From the NCBI GenBank assembly GCA_964624875.1, contig CAZUZA010000001.1, positions 62,001-126,000 on the forward strand: DNA of 64,000 nucleotides. The letters are read 5' to 3'. The notes below the pieces were generated by a model. It saw only the letters and a program-made list of their open reading frames with translations. It did not search any database and was not told where the DNA came from. Below, piece after piece: positions 53,389 to 62,711 of this stretch (position 1 is its first letter; each line of letters opens with the position of its first letter). A program made the translations under genes and the position numbers. Source of the DNA: Atopostipes sp964624875 (GTDB lineage: Bacteria; Bacillota; Bacilli; Lactobacillales; Carnobacteriaceae_A).

Positions 53389-54471
53389 ATGATTAGATTG
53401 AAAATTGGAGCGCGAACATTTAAGACAGGTTTATCTGTACTGTTAGCTATTATGATTCCCCCATTAATTGGTTTGGAAGACAGTATCGGATTGACGACAG
53501 CAGCAGTCGTATTTTCGATGTCCCCTTCAGTACAGGAAACATTTATTACCACAAGAAATCGTTTAATCGCTAACGTTATTGGAGGTTTACTTGCTTTTAT
53601 CGTTGCACGATTTTTCGGTGATACACCTATCATGATTGCCTCAGCGGCGGCTTTGTTAATTGCTATCTTGCATCAGTTAAAACTAGATAACGTGATTGGT
53701 TTATCTGCATTAACACTTATTAATGTTATGTTATTCCCTGGACCTAGTCTATTATTTACTGCAATTCGAAGAGTATCTGGTACTCTTGTGGGGGTGTTGA
53801 TTGCCTTTTTAGTGAACACATTTGTTCTCCCCCCTAAATACGATGTTAAATTTTATGAAGCGACGATTTCAACGACCGATGATTCGATGAAATATGTTCG
53901 ATCGATGTTACGAAAAAATGCACAATTTCCAATTATGTCAACTGATCTAGATGAAATTGGAAAGCAGCTTGAGACAATCAATAAATTTTATGGTTATATG
54001 AAAGATCCTGTTTACAAGCGTTTCATAAATGAAAAATATTACTCCATGCTTCGCTTTTTAGTGGTCTGTCGACAGTCCATTGTAGCGAATAGAGCGTTAC
54101 ATGATTTAGCTCTTACTTTACATTTATCGGAAAATACAGTGAACCACTTACCAAGAGAGCTACGCACTTTGATTCGTGAGCGCATGGAAACTTTAATGAC
54201 TGCACATGAACAAATCTTACTGAAATGGAATGGACGGATTTTACCAGGTGAAGTAAATTTTATGGCTTACCAATCCGACTTACGTCTTAGTTTTATGAAG
54301 GCTTTTTATCAAGAAGCTTCTTCAGATGAAGCGATGGAATATGATTTTTCAAAAGGAAATGACTTACTGTCGATTATGAGTGAAATTTTTGATTATGATC
54401 GAGATCTACAACATTTCAATAAGTTAACGAATAGCTTTGTTCGCCATCAGCGAAGTGACCAAATTAAATAA
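53389..54471 (+). CDS. FUSC / aromatic acid exporter family protein
   Basis: These inner-membrane proteins are proposed to export aromatic acids, but the substrate here is unknown. The 360-aa protein starts with IGARTFKTGLSVLLAIMIPPLIGL and has about five or six membrane helices in the first 150 residues. A ~200-residue cytosolic helical domain follows. The short form with a single membrane block is the DUF939/YgaE type of Bacillota. The start at 53389 has AAAGAGA very close; a TTG at 53398 (LKIGARTF) may be used instead. It is isolated on the plus strand. Confidence 0.87.
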   Translation: MIRLKIGARTFKTGLSVLLAIMIPPLIGLEDSIGLTTAAVVFSMSPSVQETFITTRNRLIANVIGGLLAFIVARFFGDTPIMIASAAALLIAILHQLKLDNVIGLSALTLINVMLFPGPSLLFTAIRRVSGTLVGVLIAFLVNTFVLPPKYDVKFYEATISTTDDSMKYVRSMLRKNAQFPIMSTDLDEIGKQLETINKFYGYMKDPVYKRFINEKYYSMLRFLVVCRQSIVANRALHDLALTLHLSENTVNHLPRELRTLIRERMETLMTAHEQILLKWNGRILPGEVNFMAYQSDLRLSFMKAFYQEASSDEAMEYDFSKGNDLLSIMSEIFDYDRDLQHFNKLTNSFVRHQRSDQIK

Positions 54472-54480
54472 TTTCAACAG

Positions 54481-54518
54481 AAAAAGTGCCTTAGGATGAA
54501 GTTTCCTGGGCACTTTTT
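54481..54518. terminator. Bidirectional terminator between the FUSC-like and DUF402 genes
   Basis: AAAAAGTGCC pairs with GGGCACTTTTT, with an internal bulge and GGA/TTCC, and a T run on the plus side; the neighbours are convergent. Confidence 0.85.
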
Positions 54519-54522
54519 TAGT

Positions 54523-55065
54523 TTATAAATATTTTCCGGTCATTTGCTTATACCGGTTATACCATAAATCAACATAATCTTTTGAGAAAGGACCTCTTTC
54601 TTCCCTTATCCAACTCACTAGAATTTTGACATGTTCATTTAAAATAGGATCGATTTCATCTGGATAACCATATTTGCGACCATGCACTTCATATTCATCA
54701 ACATCTAGTAGTCTTTTCTCACCATCTGGAAAGATTTTAACATCTAGATCGTAGTCTATATATTTTGCACCTTCGCTATCGATTAAAAACGGTGAAGCCA
54801 TATTACAATAATAAGAAATACCTTTTTGACGAATCATCGTAACTATGTTAAACCAATATTTCTCATGGAAATATACTAGTGCCGGTTCTCGTGTTCGCCA
54901 TCTTCTTCCATCAGACTCTATAACAAGTGTGTGGTCATTACAACCAATTAACGCATTCTCAGTGGTCTTTAGAACCATCGTGTCACGCCATGTCCGATGT
55001 AAGCTACCATCATGTTTATAGCTTTTTATTGTAATAAAGTCGCCCTCTCTTGGTTTATTTTTCAT
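54523..55065 (-). CDS. DUF402 nucleoside tri/diphosphate phosphatase (Ntdp family)
   Basis: Members of this family in Staphylococcus hydrolyse nucleoside tri- and diphosphates with divalent metal. The 180-aa protein begins PREGDFITIKSYKHDGSLHRTW, followed by TREPALVYFHEKYWFNIV, YCNMASPF, YIDYDLDVKIFPDGEKRLLDVDEYE and HGRKYGYP, which carry the conserved metal-binding acids. It is a typical neighbour of recX and mutY in Lactobacillales. GAGAGTTGG upstream of the ATG is a modest ribosome-binding site. Confidence 0.9.
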   Translation of the reverse strand: MKNKPREGDFITIKSYKHDGSLHRTWRDTMVLKTTENALIGCNDHTLVIESDGRRWRTREPALVYFHEKYWFNIVTMIRQKGISYYCNMASPFLIDSEGAKYIDYDLDVKIFPDGEKRLLDVDEYEVHGRKYGYPDEIDPILNEHVKILVSWIREERGPFSKDYVDLWYNRYKQMTGKYL

Positions 55066-55185
55066 CTATTTATCCAACTCTCACAAAATTCTTTACTTAT
55101 TCCCTAGAATAAATAATTCTCATGTACGATTGTAACATAAATATATGAAAATAGAGTCAAGGAAGGTTCTTTTAATTGAAATCAA

Positions 55186-57222
55186 TTAATGTTGCTCTAA
55201 TAATGGAGCAAATTGTTCGACAACTTGGCTTCCAGTACTGTCTTCAATCAGGATGATAGATAAGAATGTGTGTGCATCTGCATCAAAGACAAGTAAGAAA
55301 CCATCACTGTTGTTCTCACCCTCATTTTCCGCTGATTGGACTTCTGTAGTTCCTGTTTTCGCAGCTAATGTTAATGGTGAATCATGAAGTAAGTGTGCTG
55401 TCCCGTTAGGACTCTCTGCTACTTGAATCAGTAACTCTGTAATTATATTCGCACTCTCTGATGTGACCGGTTGTGATACTTCAGGGTCTTCTTGATTCAG
55501 TTCTAATACCGGATATACTAACTCCCCTTCATTTGCGAAAGGACTAAAGAAAATAGCCTGCTGGATTGGACTGATTAATAACTCACCTTGTCCGTAAGCT
55601 GTATCTGATAGAATCATTTCATTATTTAATGAGTTGCTGTTGGAAACTTGAGCTGGTTCCATATAAAATGGCAAATCAAATGTTTCACCAAATGGAAATT
55701 GCAATAAACCATTCATATATGTTTCTGCACCCATTTCAAGTGCTTCTCGAGCAAAGAAAATATTGTCTGAATAAACTAAAGCGTCCTCTAAATTTACTTC
55801 GGTCGGTTGATCGCTAACACGGGTTACAACAAAATTCCCCCAAGTGTCATCTTTTTGCCATTGATACCCTTGAATCGAATGTCTCTTCTCTAAAGTCGTT
55901 ACTCCTTCGTCAAGACCAATAGCGCCCGTAATGGCTTTAAAGGTTGAGCCCGGTGCGTAGCGTGCGGTATAACGCGATAAAAAAGGGCTCTCTGCATTTT
56001 CTACATAGGCTTGGTATTGTTCTGTACTAATTCCACGAGCCATCAGCGTCGGGTCGTATGATGGCGAGCTCGTTAAAACAAGTAACTCACCTGAGGTAGG
56101 TTCCGTTACAACAGCAGCCCCACTTTGACCATCTAAATGATTGTAATATTCTTGCTGCATGCTTCTGTCAATTGTTAACGTAATGTCTTCACCATTCTCA
56201 ACTGGTGCTTCTTGTAGGGTCATTTTTACATCACCACTACTTGTTAAAATTTGAATAGTGCCACCTTTTTTACCCCGAAGCCTAGAATCAAAAGCAGCTT
56301 CTAGACCTGACTTTCCAATAAGATCTCCCGGCTGAAGCGTTGGATCCTCTTCAATATCTTCTGCAGACACTTCACCGGTATAACCGATTAAATGTGCGCC
56401 TGCTTCACCTAATGGATAGGCCCTTGCTGTTGTTTCTTGGTAAACGACCCCTTGCATTTCAGGACGACGATCTTCGTCAACAATCGTAAATGGTACAAAT
56501 GTCTCTGCTGTTACCCAACTGGCTGCTAGTAAATTCTCTAACTGAGCAACGCTCGTATCAAATGTCTCTGCAATTGTTTCAAGGTTTTCTGCTCGTTCTG
56601 CATCTTCACCTAACATCGCAGGATACAGCCCGGCTGACCATGCTGGAGCTTTTCCTGCTAACAGTTCTCCATTCCGATCAAAAATACTACCTCGTTCTCC
56701 TTGTTGCATGTAGAGCTGAACCGTATCATTTGGTTCCATTTCAGGAAAAATTAAAGCAGGTGACCAATCAACTGTAAATTCGCCCTCATCTTCATGAAAT
56801 GTTGTGTGATAAGATTGTGTTTCTAAAATTCCTAACGAAGTTTCCATTGCTACATCATAAGAAAGTTCAAACTCTTCTGTCTCTTCAACCTCATGAACTT
56901 CGATGTTTTCTACGGTCAAATCAGCCACACCTAAGCCACCATATATCGTTTCATATCTTTCTTGGACTTCTGCTTGATTATAACCCGATTCATTTAAAGA
57001 GGTCTCTGAAATTAAGTTGGTTAATTTTTGATAATCTTGGACACCTAGAGCCTCTGTAAATAATTCTGATGTCGCATGAACGCGGTCTTTTCTTTGTTCC
57101 TTTTGCCAATGATTATAGCCAAATACTGCAGCTATCCCTATTAAGAGCATTAAGACGCCCACACCCACAAAAAGGAAAATTTTCTTGTTATTCGATTCAT
57201 TTTTAGATGATGACCTTCTCAT
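55186..57222 (-). CDS. Class B penicillin-binding protein with MecA_N (NTF2-like) domain
   Basis: This is a monofunctional transpeptidase of the low-affinity group (E. faecium PBP5, S. aureus PBP2a, B. subtilis PBP3). The 678-aa protein has an N-terminal membrane helix (about 15-33), the NTF2-like MecA_N domain (~45-155), the dimerisation domain (GERGSIFDRNGELLAG) and the transpeptidase domain. Catalytic motifs are APGSTFKAIT (STFK), YSDNIFFAR (SDN) and AAKTGTTE (KTGT), identical in type to PBP5fm. It lies between a DUF402 gene and mutY with no mobile element nearby, so it looks like a native gene. Lower beta-lactam affinity is inferred only from family. Confidence 0.92.
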   Translation of the reverse strand: MRRSSSKNESNNKKIFLFVGVGVLMLLIGIAAVFGYNHWQKEQRKDRVHATSELFTEALGVQDYQKLTNLISETSLNESGYNQAEVQERYETIYGGLGVADLTVENIEVHEVEETEEFELSYDVAMETSLGILETQSYHTTFHEDEGEFTVDWSPALIFPEMEPNDTVQLYMQQGERGSIFDRNGELLAGKAPAWSAGLYPAMLGEDAERAENLETIAETFDTSVAQLENLLAASWVTAETFVPFTIVDEDRRPEMQGVVYQETTARAYPLGEAGAHLIGYTGEVSAEDIEEDPTLQPGDLIGKSGLEAAFDSRLRGKKGGTIQILTSSGDVKMTLQEAPVENGEDITLTIDRSMQQEYYNHLDGQSGAAVVTEPTSGELLVLTSSPSYDPTLMARGISTEQYQAYVENAESPFLSRYTARYAPGSTFKAITGAIGLDEGVTTLEKRHSIQGYQWQKDDTWGNFVVTRVSDQPTEVNLEDALVYSDNIFFAREALEMGAETYMNGLLQFPFGETFDLPFYMEPAQVSNSNSLNNEMILSDTAYGQGELLISPIQQAIFFSPFANEGELVYPVLELNQEDPEVSQPVTSESANIITELLIQVAESPNGTAHLLHDSPLTLAAKTGTTEVQSAENEGENNSDGFLLVFDADAHTFLSIILIEDSTGSQVVEQFAPLLEQH

Positions 57223-57239
57223 TTATATGCCCCTTCCAC

Positions 57240-58445
57240 TTAAAACAACGTAATTTCAGTAAAAGCATGCCAGATTTTTTTTTGAACGGTTGGGAAAGTA
57301 TATAAATCAAAATCTTCTTCTTTAACCCACACGCAATTTTCTGGAAGTGATTCAATTAATGTATCTTCTTTTATATGTCCTTTATAAATAGATACCTGCC
57401 ATTTTAAATGGCTAAACACATGCTGAATAACACCACTTGTTTGCGTATTTAACGTTGCAGATACCTGATAATTTTCATCTATATATTTTTCAACAAATTC
57501 GCTTTGAACCTCAGTTAATTGATTTAAAACGACTGGATTAAACGACTTCCATGTACCATCTGAAATAATATCTTCTACTTCAAGTAACGGGAATTGCCAT
57601 AAATTAGCTAGTAACCCAGTTGATGGTCTACGTTCTAACAAGTATTCTCCTGCTTCATTTTCAAGAATTAACGCGATATAAGTAGCTGGTTTTGGCTTGT
57701 TTTTCGGTTTCTTAACCGGATAATTCTGCCACGTTTCATTAATATAAGACGCATTAAATTCTTTTACAGGTGAAATTTCTGGGAAATAATTTTTAGGCGT
57801 ACAAATTGTTCGACCTAAATCCATCATTGCTTGGTTCCAATCGCCTGGTCTTTTAGGATCAATTAAATATAGACCGACTGTGTCAAATACTTTTCTGTTT
57901 TTAGCAACAGATATATCTAAGTCAATTTCAAATAATCGACTCAGCACACGCATTAAGTTCCCATCAATTGCAGGAATCGGTAAATTGAAAGCTATACTTC
58001 CAATCGCACCAGCTGTATATGGTCCAATCCCTTTTAGTTTGATGATATCTTCTGCTTTTTCAGGAAATACACCCTCATGACGTAATACGATTTGTATCGC
58101 TGCTTCCTTTAAATTTCTTGCTCGAGAGTAATAACCAAGACCTTCCCAAAGTTTTAGTACTTTTTCTTCAGGGGCCTTGGCTAGATCTTCAATTGTAGGA
58201 AACGCTTCGATAAATCGTTCAAAATAAGGTATGACCGTATCCGTTCTTGTTTGTTGTAGCATGATTTCAGAAATCCATATTTTATAAGGATCTTCCGTTA
58301 AGCGCCATGGAAAATTATGCTCGGCTTCTTGACTGTCATACCATGATAATAAAACATTACAGAATGCGCTTATTTTGTGTTCTTCCCACATTTCAATATT
58401 AAATTCTTCTTTTAATTCTTCTACTGTCCATTTAATTTCAAACAC
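57240..58445 (-). CDS. mutY: A/G-specific adenine glycosylase lacking the Fe-S cluster
   Basis: MutY removes adenine mispaired with 8-oxoguanine. The 401-aa protein has FPWRLTEDPYKIWISEIMLQQTRTD, HhH motif LKGIGPYTAGAIGS and the catalytic Asp in PAIDGNLMRVLSR. Where most MutY have four Fe-S Cys (C-x6-C-x2-C-x5-C) after MDLGxxxC, this one reads ICTPKNYFPEISPVKEFNAS. Only the first Cys is present; the others are Pro, Ser and Asn, so no cluster can form. Such clusterless MutY is known in some lactic acid bacteria. A C-terminal NUDIX-like domain (YLLERRPSTGLLANLWQFPL) senses 8-oxoG. The start is probably the GTG at 58445; the ATG at 58391 is possible. Confidence 0.92.
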   Translation of the reverse strand: MFEIKWTVEELKEEFNIEMWEEHKISAFCNVLLSWYDSQEAEHNFPWRLTEDPYKIWISEIMLQQTRTDTVIPYFERFIEAFPTIEDLAKAPEEKVLKLWEGLGYYSRARNLKEAAIQIVLRHEGVFPEKAEDIIKLKGIGPYTAGAIGSIAFNLPIPAIDGNLMRVLSRLFEIDLDISVAKNRKVFDTVGLYLIDPKRPGDWNQAMMDLGRTICTPKNYFPEISPVKEFNASYINETWQNYPVKKPKNKPKPATYIALILENEAGEYLLERRPSTGLLANLWQFPLLEVEDIISDGTWKSFNPVVLNQLTEVQSEFVEKYIDENYQVSATLNTQTSGVIQHVFSHLKWQVSIYKGHIKEDTLIESLPENCVWVKEEDFDLYTFPTVQKKIWHAFTEITLF

Positions 58446-58450
58446 GTTTA

Positions 58451-59380
58451 TTATAAATCCCTCTCATCTACATAACGATTAATTAATTCATTCGCATAAC
58501 CTTTGGAATATAAAAAGGCTCTCAGTCTTTGAGACAATTCATAGCCTTTATATTTCCTCGAATATCGTTTCAATGCTTTTTCGGCTTGTTTTTCTAAGCC
58601 TTCGTATTCTTCGTCTTCATCTTTTTCAGTATCGATTGCTTCAATAGCTTGGTCAGCTATTTCAAAACTATAGCCTTTATTAACAAGATACTGTTTCGTT
58701 TTTTGAATACTATCAAAGGTTGAACTTTTCTTTGTTTTCGCCCATTTTTTCTCAGCTAACTGTATCGCATTTTCTAATTGCTGTTCTTCAGGGTATTCTT
58801 CTAAAGCATCGAGAATTTCGTTTTCAGAAACACCTCGCATTTTTAAATCTTGAATAATATTTCGAGTCCCTTTTTGGTTCACATTCGCCATTGTACGAAC
58901 ATAACTTTCCGCATAGATTAAATCATCAATTAATTTTACGGCTTTTAATTTTTCAATGATTCGATCCTCAAAATGACTTAATTCATGCTTAGCTAAATAG
59001 TCACATATTTGTTTTTCTGTTCGTAAGGAATAACTTAGGTAATTCAGTACTCTTGAATAAGCTTTATAAAAGGATTCCTCATTTTCAATTTTCTTTTGCA
59101 GCTCAGTTGTAATATGGAGCCCTTTTTTTAATTCAAAGCGCAGAAGAACTTCTTCATCTACCCCAAATGCAAACTGGTCATTAATGAAAACATTATAGCG
59201 TCCTCTACGTTTTTGTGGTTCAATCTTGGAAATGAGACGGAAACTTTTCCCGTCTGCAAGATCCTTAACCGGTTTAGCTATCTTTTTTGCTTTTTTTGGT
59301 TGTTTATCAATATGAGGTTTCTCTACGACTTCATCATCTTTTACTATTTGACTTAAATTAATTAAATTTTTCTTTACCAT
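58451..59380 (-). CDS. recX: Recombination regulator RecX, with N-terminal extension
   Basis: RecX binds RecA filaments and inhibits recombinase activity. The protein has 309 aa, longer than many RecX. Residues ~1-45 form a Lys-rich charged extension (QPKKAKKIAKPVKDLADG). The tandem three-helix repeats then begin with YNVFINDQFAFGVDEEVLL and contain RVLNYLSYSLRTEKQICDYL, NQKGTRNIIQDLKMRGV and AFLYSKGYANELI. AAGGTGA precedes the ATG. It directly precedes mutY (five-base gap) and follows hflX, a common Lactobacillales order. Confidence 0.9.
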   Translation of the reverse strand: MVKKNLINLSQIVKDDEVVEKPHIDKQPKKAKKIAKPVKDLADGKSFRLISKIEPQKRRGRYNVFINDQFAFGVDEEVLLRFELKKGLHITTELQKKIENEESFYKAYSRVLNYLSYSLRTEKQICDYLAKHELSHFEDRIIEKLKAVKLIDDLIYAESYVRTMANVNQKGTRNIIQDLKMRGVSENEILDALEEYPEEQQLENAIQLAEKKWAKTKKSSTFDSIQKTKQYLVNKGYSFEIADQAIEAIDTEKDEDEEYEGLEKQAEKALKRYSRKYKGYELSQRLRAFLYSKGYANELINRYVDERDL

Positions 59381-59407
59381 TAAATTGAGTCACCTTCAGT
59401 GCTTTCT

Positions 59408-60658
59408 TTAGTTTGTATCGCGATTTTTAAAAATATAGTCTAGCCAAGATAAACTTTTCGTACGTCCTTTGACGATATAGCCTTCTTTTTCTGGTTCATA
59501 GGCTTGTTCTGAAACAATTGTTTCTGTTTTCAATTTAGCTAAAATATCGCCTCTATCAGCGGGCACCAAAACGGTATATTCTTCTAATTCTTGTAAGATT
59601 GCTTGTTCGATAGCAGCTAATAATTTTTCTTGATCTTTGGTATCGATTACTGACACAACAACATTTGGAAAGAGCGTTGGATAAAATTGTCCTGTAATTA
59701 AATCTTTTTTGTTATAAACCGTTAACATTGGGATTTCATTCATATCCAAGTCTTTTAAAATATTTATAACGGTATCTTGATGACTCTCTATATTTGGTGC
59801 TGATGCATCAACTACATGTAATAGCAAATCAACATCTCTTGATTCTTCAAGTGTTGACTGGAATGCTTCGATTACTTGTGTAGGCAAATCTTGAATAAAC
59901 CCTACTGTATCCGTCAAGGTAACCTGCAAGCCAGAATCCAATTCTAGTTTTCTAGTAATCGGATCCAAAGTTGCGAAGAGTTCATCTTTTTGATAAGTTG
60001 CACTATCTGTTAATGTATTTAAAATTGTCGATTTACCCGCGTTCGTATACCCAATTAAACCAATACGGAATAGATTACTTCGTTCTCTTTGTTCTCTTAA
60101 ACGACTTCGGTGATTTTCGACTTTTTTCAATTCTTTCTTGATTTCTGTCATTTGACGATTAATATGTCGTCTATCTGTTTCTAGCTTCGTCTCACCTGGT
60201 CCTCTAGTCCCGATTCCTCCTCCTAATCTCGACATGTTAATACCATGTCCGACTAATCGAGGGAGTAAGTAGTTTAGCTGAGCTAGTTGCACTTGCAAGC
60301 CACCTTCTTTACTGGTCGCTCTTAATGCAAAAATATCGAGTATGACTTGAATACGGTCAAGTATTTTTACATCGATTTCTTTTTGTATATTTCGAACTTG
60401 TCCGGGGGATAATTCTTGGTTAAACACGACTGTTTGAGCATCAAGCTCTTCTACAAGTCGTTTTACTTCTTGAATTTTACCTTTCCCAATTAATGTTCGA
60501 TTATCCATATAGTCTCTTTTTTGAGTTACTTCACCCACAACTTCAACACCTGTATTCCCTACTAACTGGCCTAATTCTTCCAGTGAGTAATTAAAATTAG
60601 CGTCTGACTCAGTTGTTTGAATGGCAACTAATATTGCTTTTTCTTTTGGTCTTTCCAT
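59408..60658 (-). CDS. hflX: GTPase HflX
   Basis: HflX binds the ribosome and helps split stalled or stressed 70S particles. The 416-aa protein begins MERPKEKAILVAI. The N-terminal HflX domain contains VVFNQELSPGQVRN and GGIGTRGPGETKLETDRR. The GTPase domain has GYTNAGKST (G1), DTVGFIQDLP (G3) and YNKKD (G4). I use the ATG at 60658, nine bases after GAGG; an ATG three codons earlier is too close to the site. Its start lies just inside the miaA stop, so miaA and hflX are translationally coupled. Confidence 0.93.
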   Translation of the reverse strand: MERPKEKAILVAIQTTESDANFNYSLEELGQLVGNTGVEVVGEVTQKRDYMDNRTLIGKGKIQEVKRLVEELDAQTVVFNQELSPGQVRNIQKEIDVKILDRIQVILDIFALRATSKEGGLQVQLAQLNYLLPRLVGHGINMSRLGGGIGTRGPGETKLETDRRHINRQMTEIKKELKKVENHRSRLREQRERSNLFRIGLIGYTNAGKSTILNTLTDSATYQKDELFATLDPITRKLELDSGLQVTLTDTVGFIQDLPTQVIEAFQSTLEESRDVDLLLHVVDASAPNIESHQDTVINILKDLDMNEIPMLTVYNKKDLITGQFYPTLFPNVVVSVIDTKDQEKLLAAIEQAILQELEEYTVLVPADRGDILAKLKTETIVSEQAYEPEKEGYIVKGRTKSLSWLDYIFKNRDTN

Positions 60659-60659
60659 C

Positions 60660-61604
60660 TTATTCATCCTCTAAAAAACGTTTTACCTTTGAAAGACATT
60701 CATCCATTTCTTCAGGTTTTGTCACAAAATCATACCAGTGAACGCTATCTAAACGGTTTCTAAACCAAGTTAACTGTCTTTTGGCATAACGTCTTGAATT
60801 TTGTTTAACTTGTTCGATTGCTTCTTCAAGTGGTACTTCTTCATTAAAATAAGGAAAAAACTCGCTATAGCCTATCCCCTTAGTACTCTGCGCTTCGGCT
60901 TCTGGACCTAACCTCTTCCATAGTTGACGCGCTTCTTCTTCCAATCCTTCTTCCATCATCAAATCAACACGTAAATTAATTCGATCATAAAGTAATTGAC
61001 GGTCGGTATCTAAACAAACTATAAATGCGTCATAATTTGGTTCTTTATTTTTCTTTTCATTTTGAAATGAAGAAAATAATTCACCTGTTACATAAAACAC
61101 TTCCATCGCTCGAATCACTCGGCGCACATTATTCGGATGGATTTTTTCTGCAGCGTCTGGATCAATTTCGTTTAATCGATTCCATAAGGCTTCATTACCT
61201 CCTGTTTGCGCAAATTCTTCTAGTTCTTTACGCAACTCCATATTCGGCTTTGCATCACTACCGTGTGAGACTGGGTATAGTAAGGACTCGATATACAAAC
61301 CTGTCCCTCCAACTATAACTGGTAATTTACCACGTTGTCTTATCGCTTCAATTTTCTGTTTCGCATCTTTTTGAAAATCTGAAACATCATAATTCTCATC
61401 TATTTCTTTAAAGTCTATTAAATGATGTGGAATGTCGCCCATTTCATCGGGAGTAACTTTAGCCGTACCAATATCTAATCCTTTATAAACTTGCATGGAA
61501 TCCCCACTGATCACTTCTCCGTTAAATTTTTCTGCAAGTTTTATGCTAAATGCTGTTTTTCCAACTGCGGTTGGTCCAACAATCACCACAATTTTTTCTT
61601 TCAT
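60660..61604 (-). CDS. miaA: tRNA dimethylallyltransferase
   Basis: MiaA adds the dimethylallyl group to N6 of A37 in tRNAs that read UNN codons. The 314-aa protein has the P-loop VGPTAVGKTAFSIKLA (about 7-22), the conserved SGDSMQVYKGLDIGTAK, the HHLIDF segment and PVIVGGTGLYIESLL. The tRNA-binding insertion follows (~125-260). AAGGAG precedes the ATG. It is the first gene of miaA-hflX. Confidence 0.95.
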   Translation of the reverse strand: MKEKIVVIVGPTAVGKTAFSIKLAEKFNGEVISGDSMQVYKGLDIGTAKVTPDEMGDIPHHLIDFKEIDENYDVSDFQKDAKQKIEAIRQRGKLPVIVGGTGLYIESLLYPVSHGSDAKPNMELRKELEEFAQTGGNEALWNRLNEIDPDAAEKIHPNNVRRVIRAMEVFYVTGELFSSFQNEKKNKEPNYDAFIVCLDTDRQLLYDRINLRVDLMMEEGLEEEARQLWKRLGPEAEAQSTKGIGYSEFFPYFNEEVPLEEAIEQVKQNSRRYAKRQLTWFRNRLDSVHWYDFVTKPEEMDECLSKVKRFLEDE

Positions 61605-61647
61605 AATCGCTAAAATTCTCCTTACTGTTACGTTATATTCTCTTACT

Positions 61648-61656
61648 ATTATAACA
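61648..61656 (-). promoter_or_regulatory. Possible extended -10 promoter of miaA
   Basis: The minus strand has TGT followed by TATAAT about 45 bases before miaA. The -35 is poor, so the call rests on the extended -10. Confidence 0.4.
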
Positions 61657-61722
61657 CAGGAATGGATGGATATCTTTCTTTTGGAATCTCACTATTCGTA
61701 CCTTGTTCTCGTCTTGATATGT

Positions 61723-61762
61723 AAAAAAGAAGAAAAGAGTTCTTTACTCCTTTCTTCTTTAT
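61723..61762 (-). terminator. Rho-independent terminator after nfo
   Basis: On the minus strand AAAGAAGAAAGGAGT pairs with ACTCTTTTCTTCTTT (one wobble) around AAAGA, followed by a T run. Confidence 0.85.
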
Positions 61763-61772
61763 TATTTATAGA

Positions 61773-62684
61773 TTAATGAATAGGTGTTTCATTTATTATA
61801 TCTTGTAATAAGTCTGCATTAAATTCTTGTTTCTTAAGCATGGCAATTTCATGTAGATAAGGTGCTTTTTTATTTTTCTTATCTTCACCAACAAATGGTG
61901 TTTCTAAAATCTTTGGTAAATGAGCTAGTTTGGGATGATGCACAATATAGCTTAAGGCTTCAAATCCAATTTCACCAAAACCGATATTTTCATGGCGATC
62001 TTTTGCTGCTCCCTGAGGATTTTTAGAATCATTGACATGAATAACTTTCAAACGATCAAGGCCAATAATATGGTCGAACTCATCTAAAACCCAATCAAAG
62101 TCATCTCGTATTGGATAACCTGCATCATGTGCATGACACGTATCTAAAGTCACAGAAAGCTTCTCATCTAAGTCAACTAACTCAATAATTTGAGCAATTT
62201 CCTCAAAACTTCTACCGATTTCTGTTCCTTTGCCTGCCATTGTTTCTAATGCAATTTGAACGTTCTGCTCTTTCGTTAAAATACGATTTAAACCCTCCGC
62301 AATTTTTTCAATTGCAGCTTCTGGACCGGCACCGACATGGGCACCTGGGTGCATCGTCATTTGTGTTGCGCCAATTGCATCCACTCGCTTAATTTCTTCA
62401 CGCATGAATTCAATAGCAAATTCGAAATTATCTGGTTTAAAGGTATTCCCTAAATTGACAATATATGGCGCGTGGACGACGATATCTTTGAGATCGATAT
62501 CCACTTCTTCCATATAGTCATGAGCTTCATTGATTTTCAATGTTTCGATTGCTCGTCTACGGGTATTTTGTGGTGCGCCCGTATAAATCATAAACGTATT
62601 CGCTCCGTAAGATTCTGCTTCTTGTACAGAACCTAATACAGAATTAGGTGCTGTCATTTTAACGTGTGAACCTAAAAGAACCAT
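61773..62684 (-). CDS. nfo: Endonuclease IV (AP endonuclease)
   Basis: Nfo cuts 5' of abasic sites, the step after glycosylases such as MutY. The 303-aa protein is a TIM-barrel zinc enzyme. Metal-binding His, Glu and Asp lie in VVHAPYIVNLGN, MTMHPGAHVG, ALETMAGKGTEIG, TLDTCHAHDAGYP, VIHVNDSKNPQGAAKDRHENIG and ILETPF. AAGGAGG precedes the ATG. It follows aspS by 27 bases on the same strand and is probably cotranscribed with it. Confidence 0.96.
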   Translation of the reverse strand: MVLLGSHVKMTAPNSVLGSVQEAESYGANTFMIYTGAPQNTRRRAIETLKINEAHDYMEEVDIDLKDIVVHAPYIVNLGNTFKPDNFEFAIEFMREEIKRVDAIGATQMTMHPGAHVGAGPEAAIEKIAEGLNRILTKEQNVQIALETMAGKGTEIGRSFEEIAQIIELVDLDEKLSVTLDTCHAHDAGYPIRDDFDWVLDEFDHIIGLDRLKVIHVNDSKNPQGAAKDRHENIGFGEIGFEALSYIVHHPKLAHLPKILETPFVGEDKKNKKAPYLHEIAMLKKQEFNADLLQDIINETPIH

Positions 62685-62711
62685 TTATATCCTCCTTTTA
62701 TAAAGTTCGGA

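Noticed and set aside
53298..53633. 111-codon minus-strand frame over the start of the FUSC-like gene
   Set aside because: Antisense of hydrophobic membrane helices on the plus strand, with no own ribosome-binding site.
55150..55180. TTAATTGA/TCAATTAA palindrome after the PBP gene
   Set aside because: Perfect but AT-only, without a T run, so unlikely to terminate; probably AT-rich chance.
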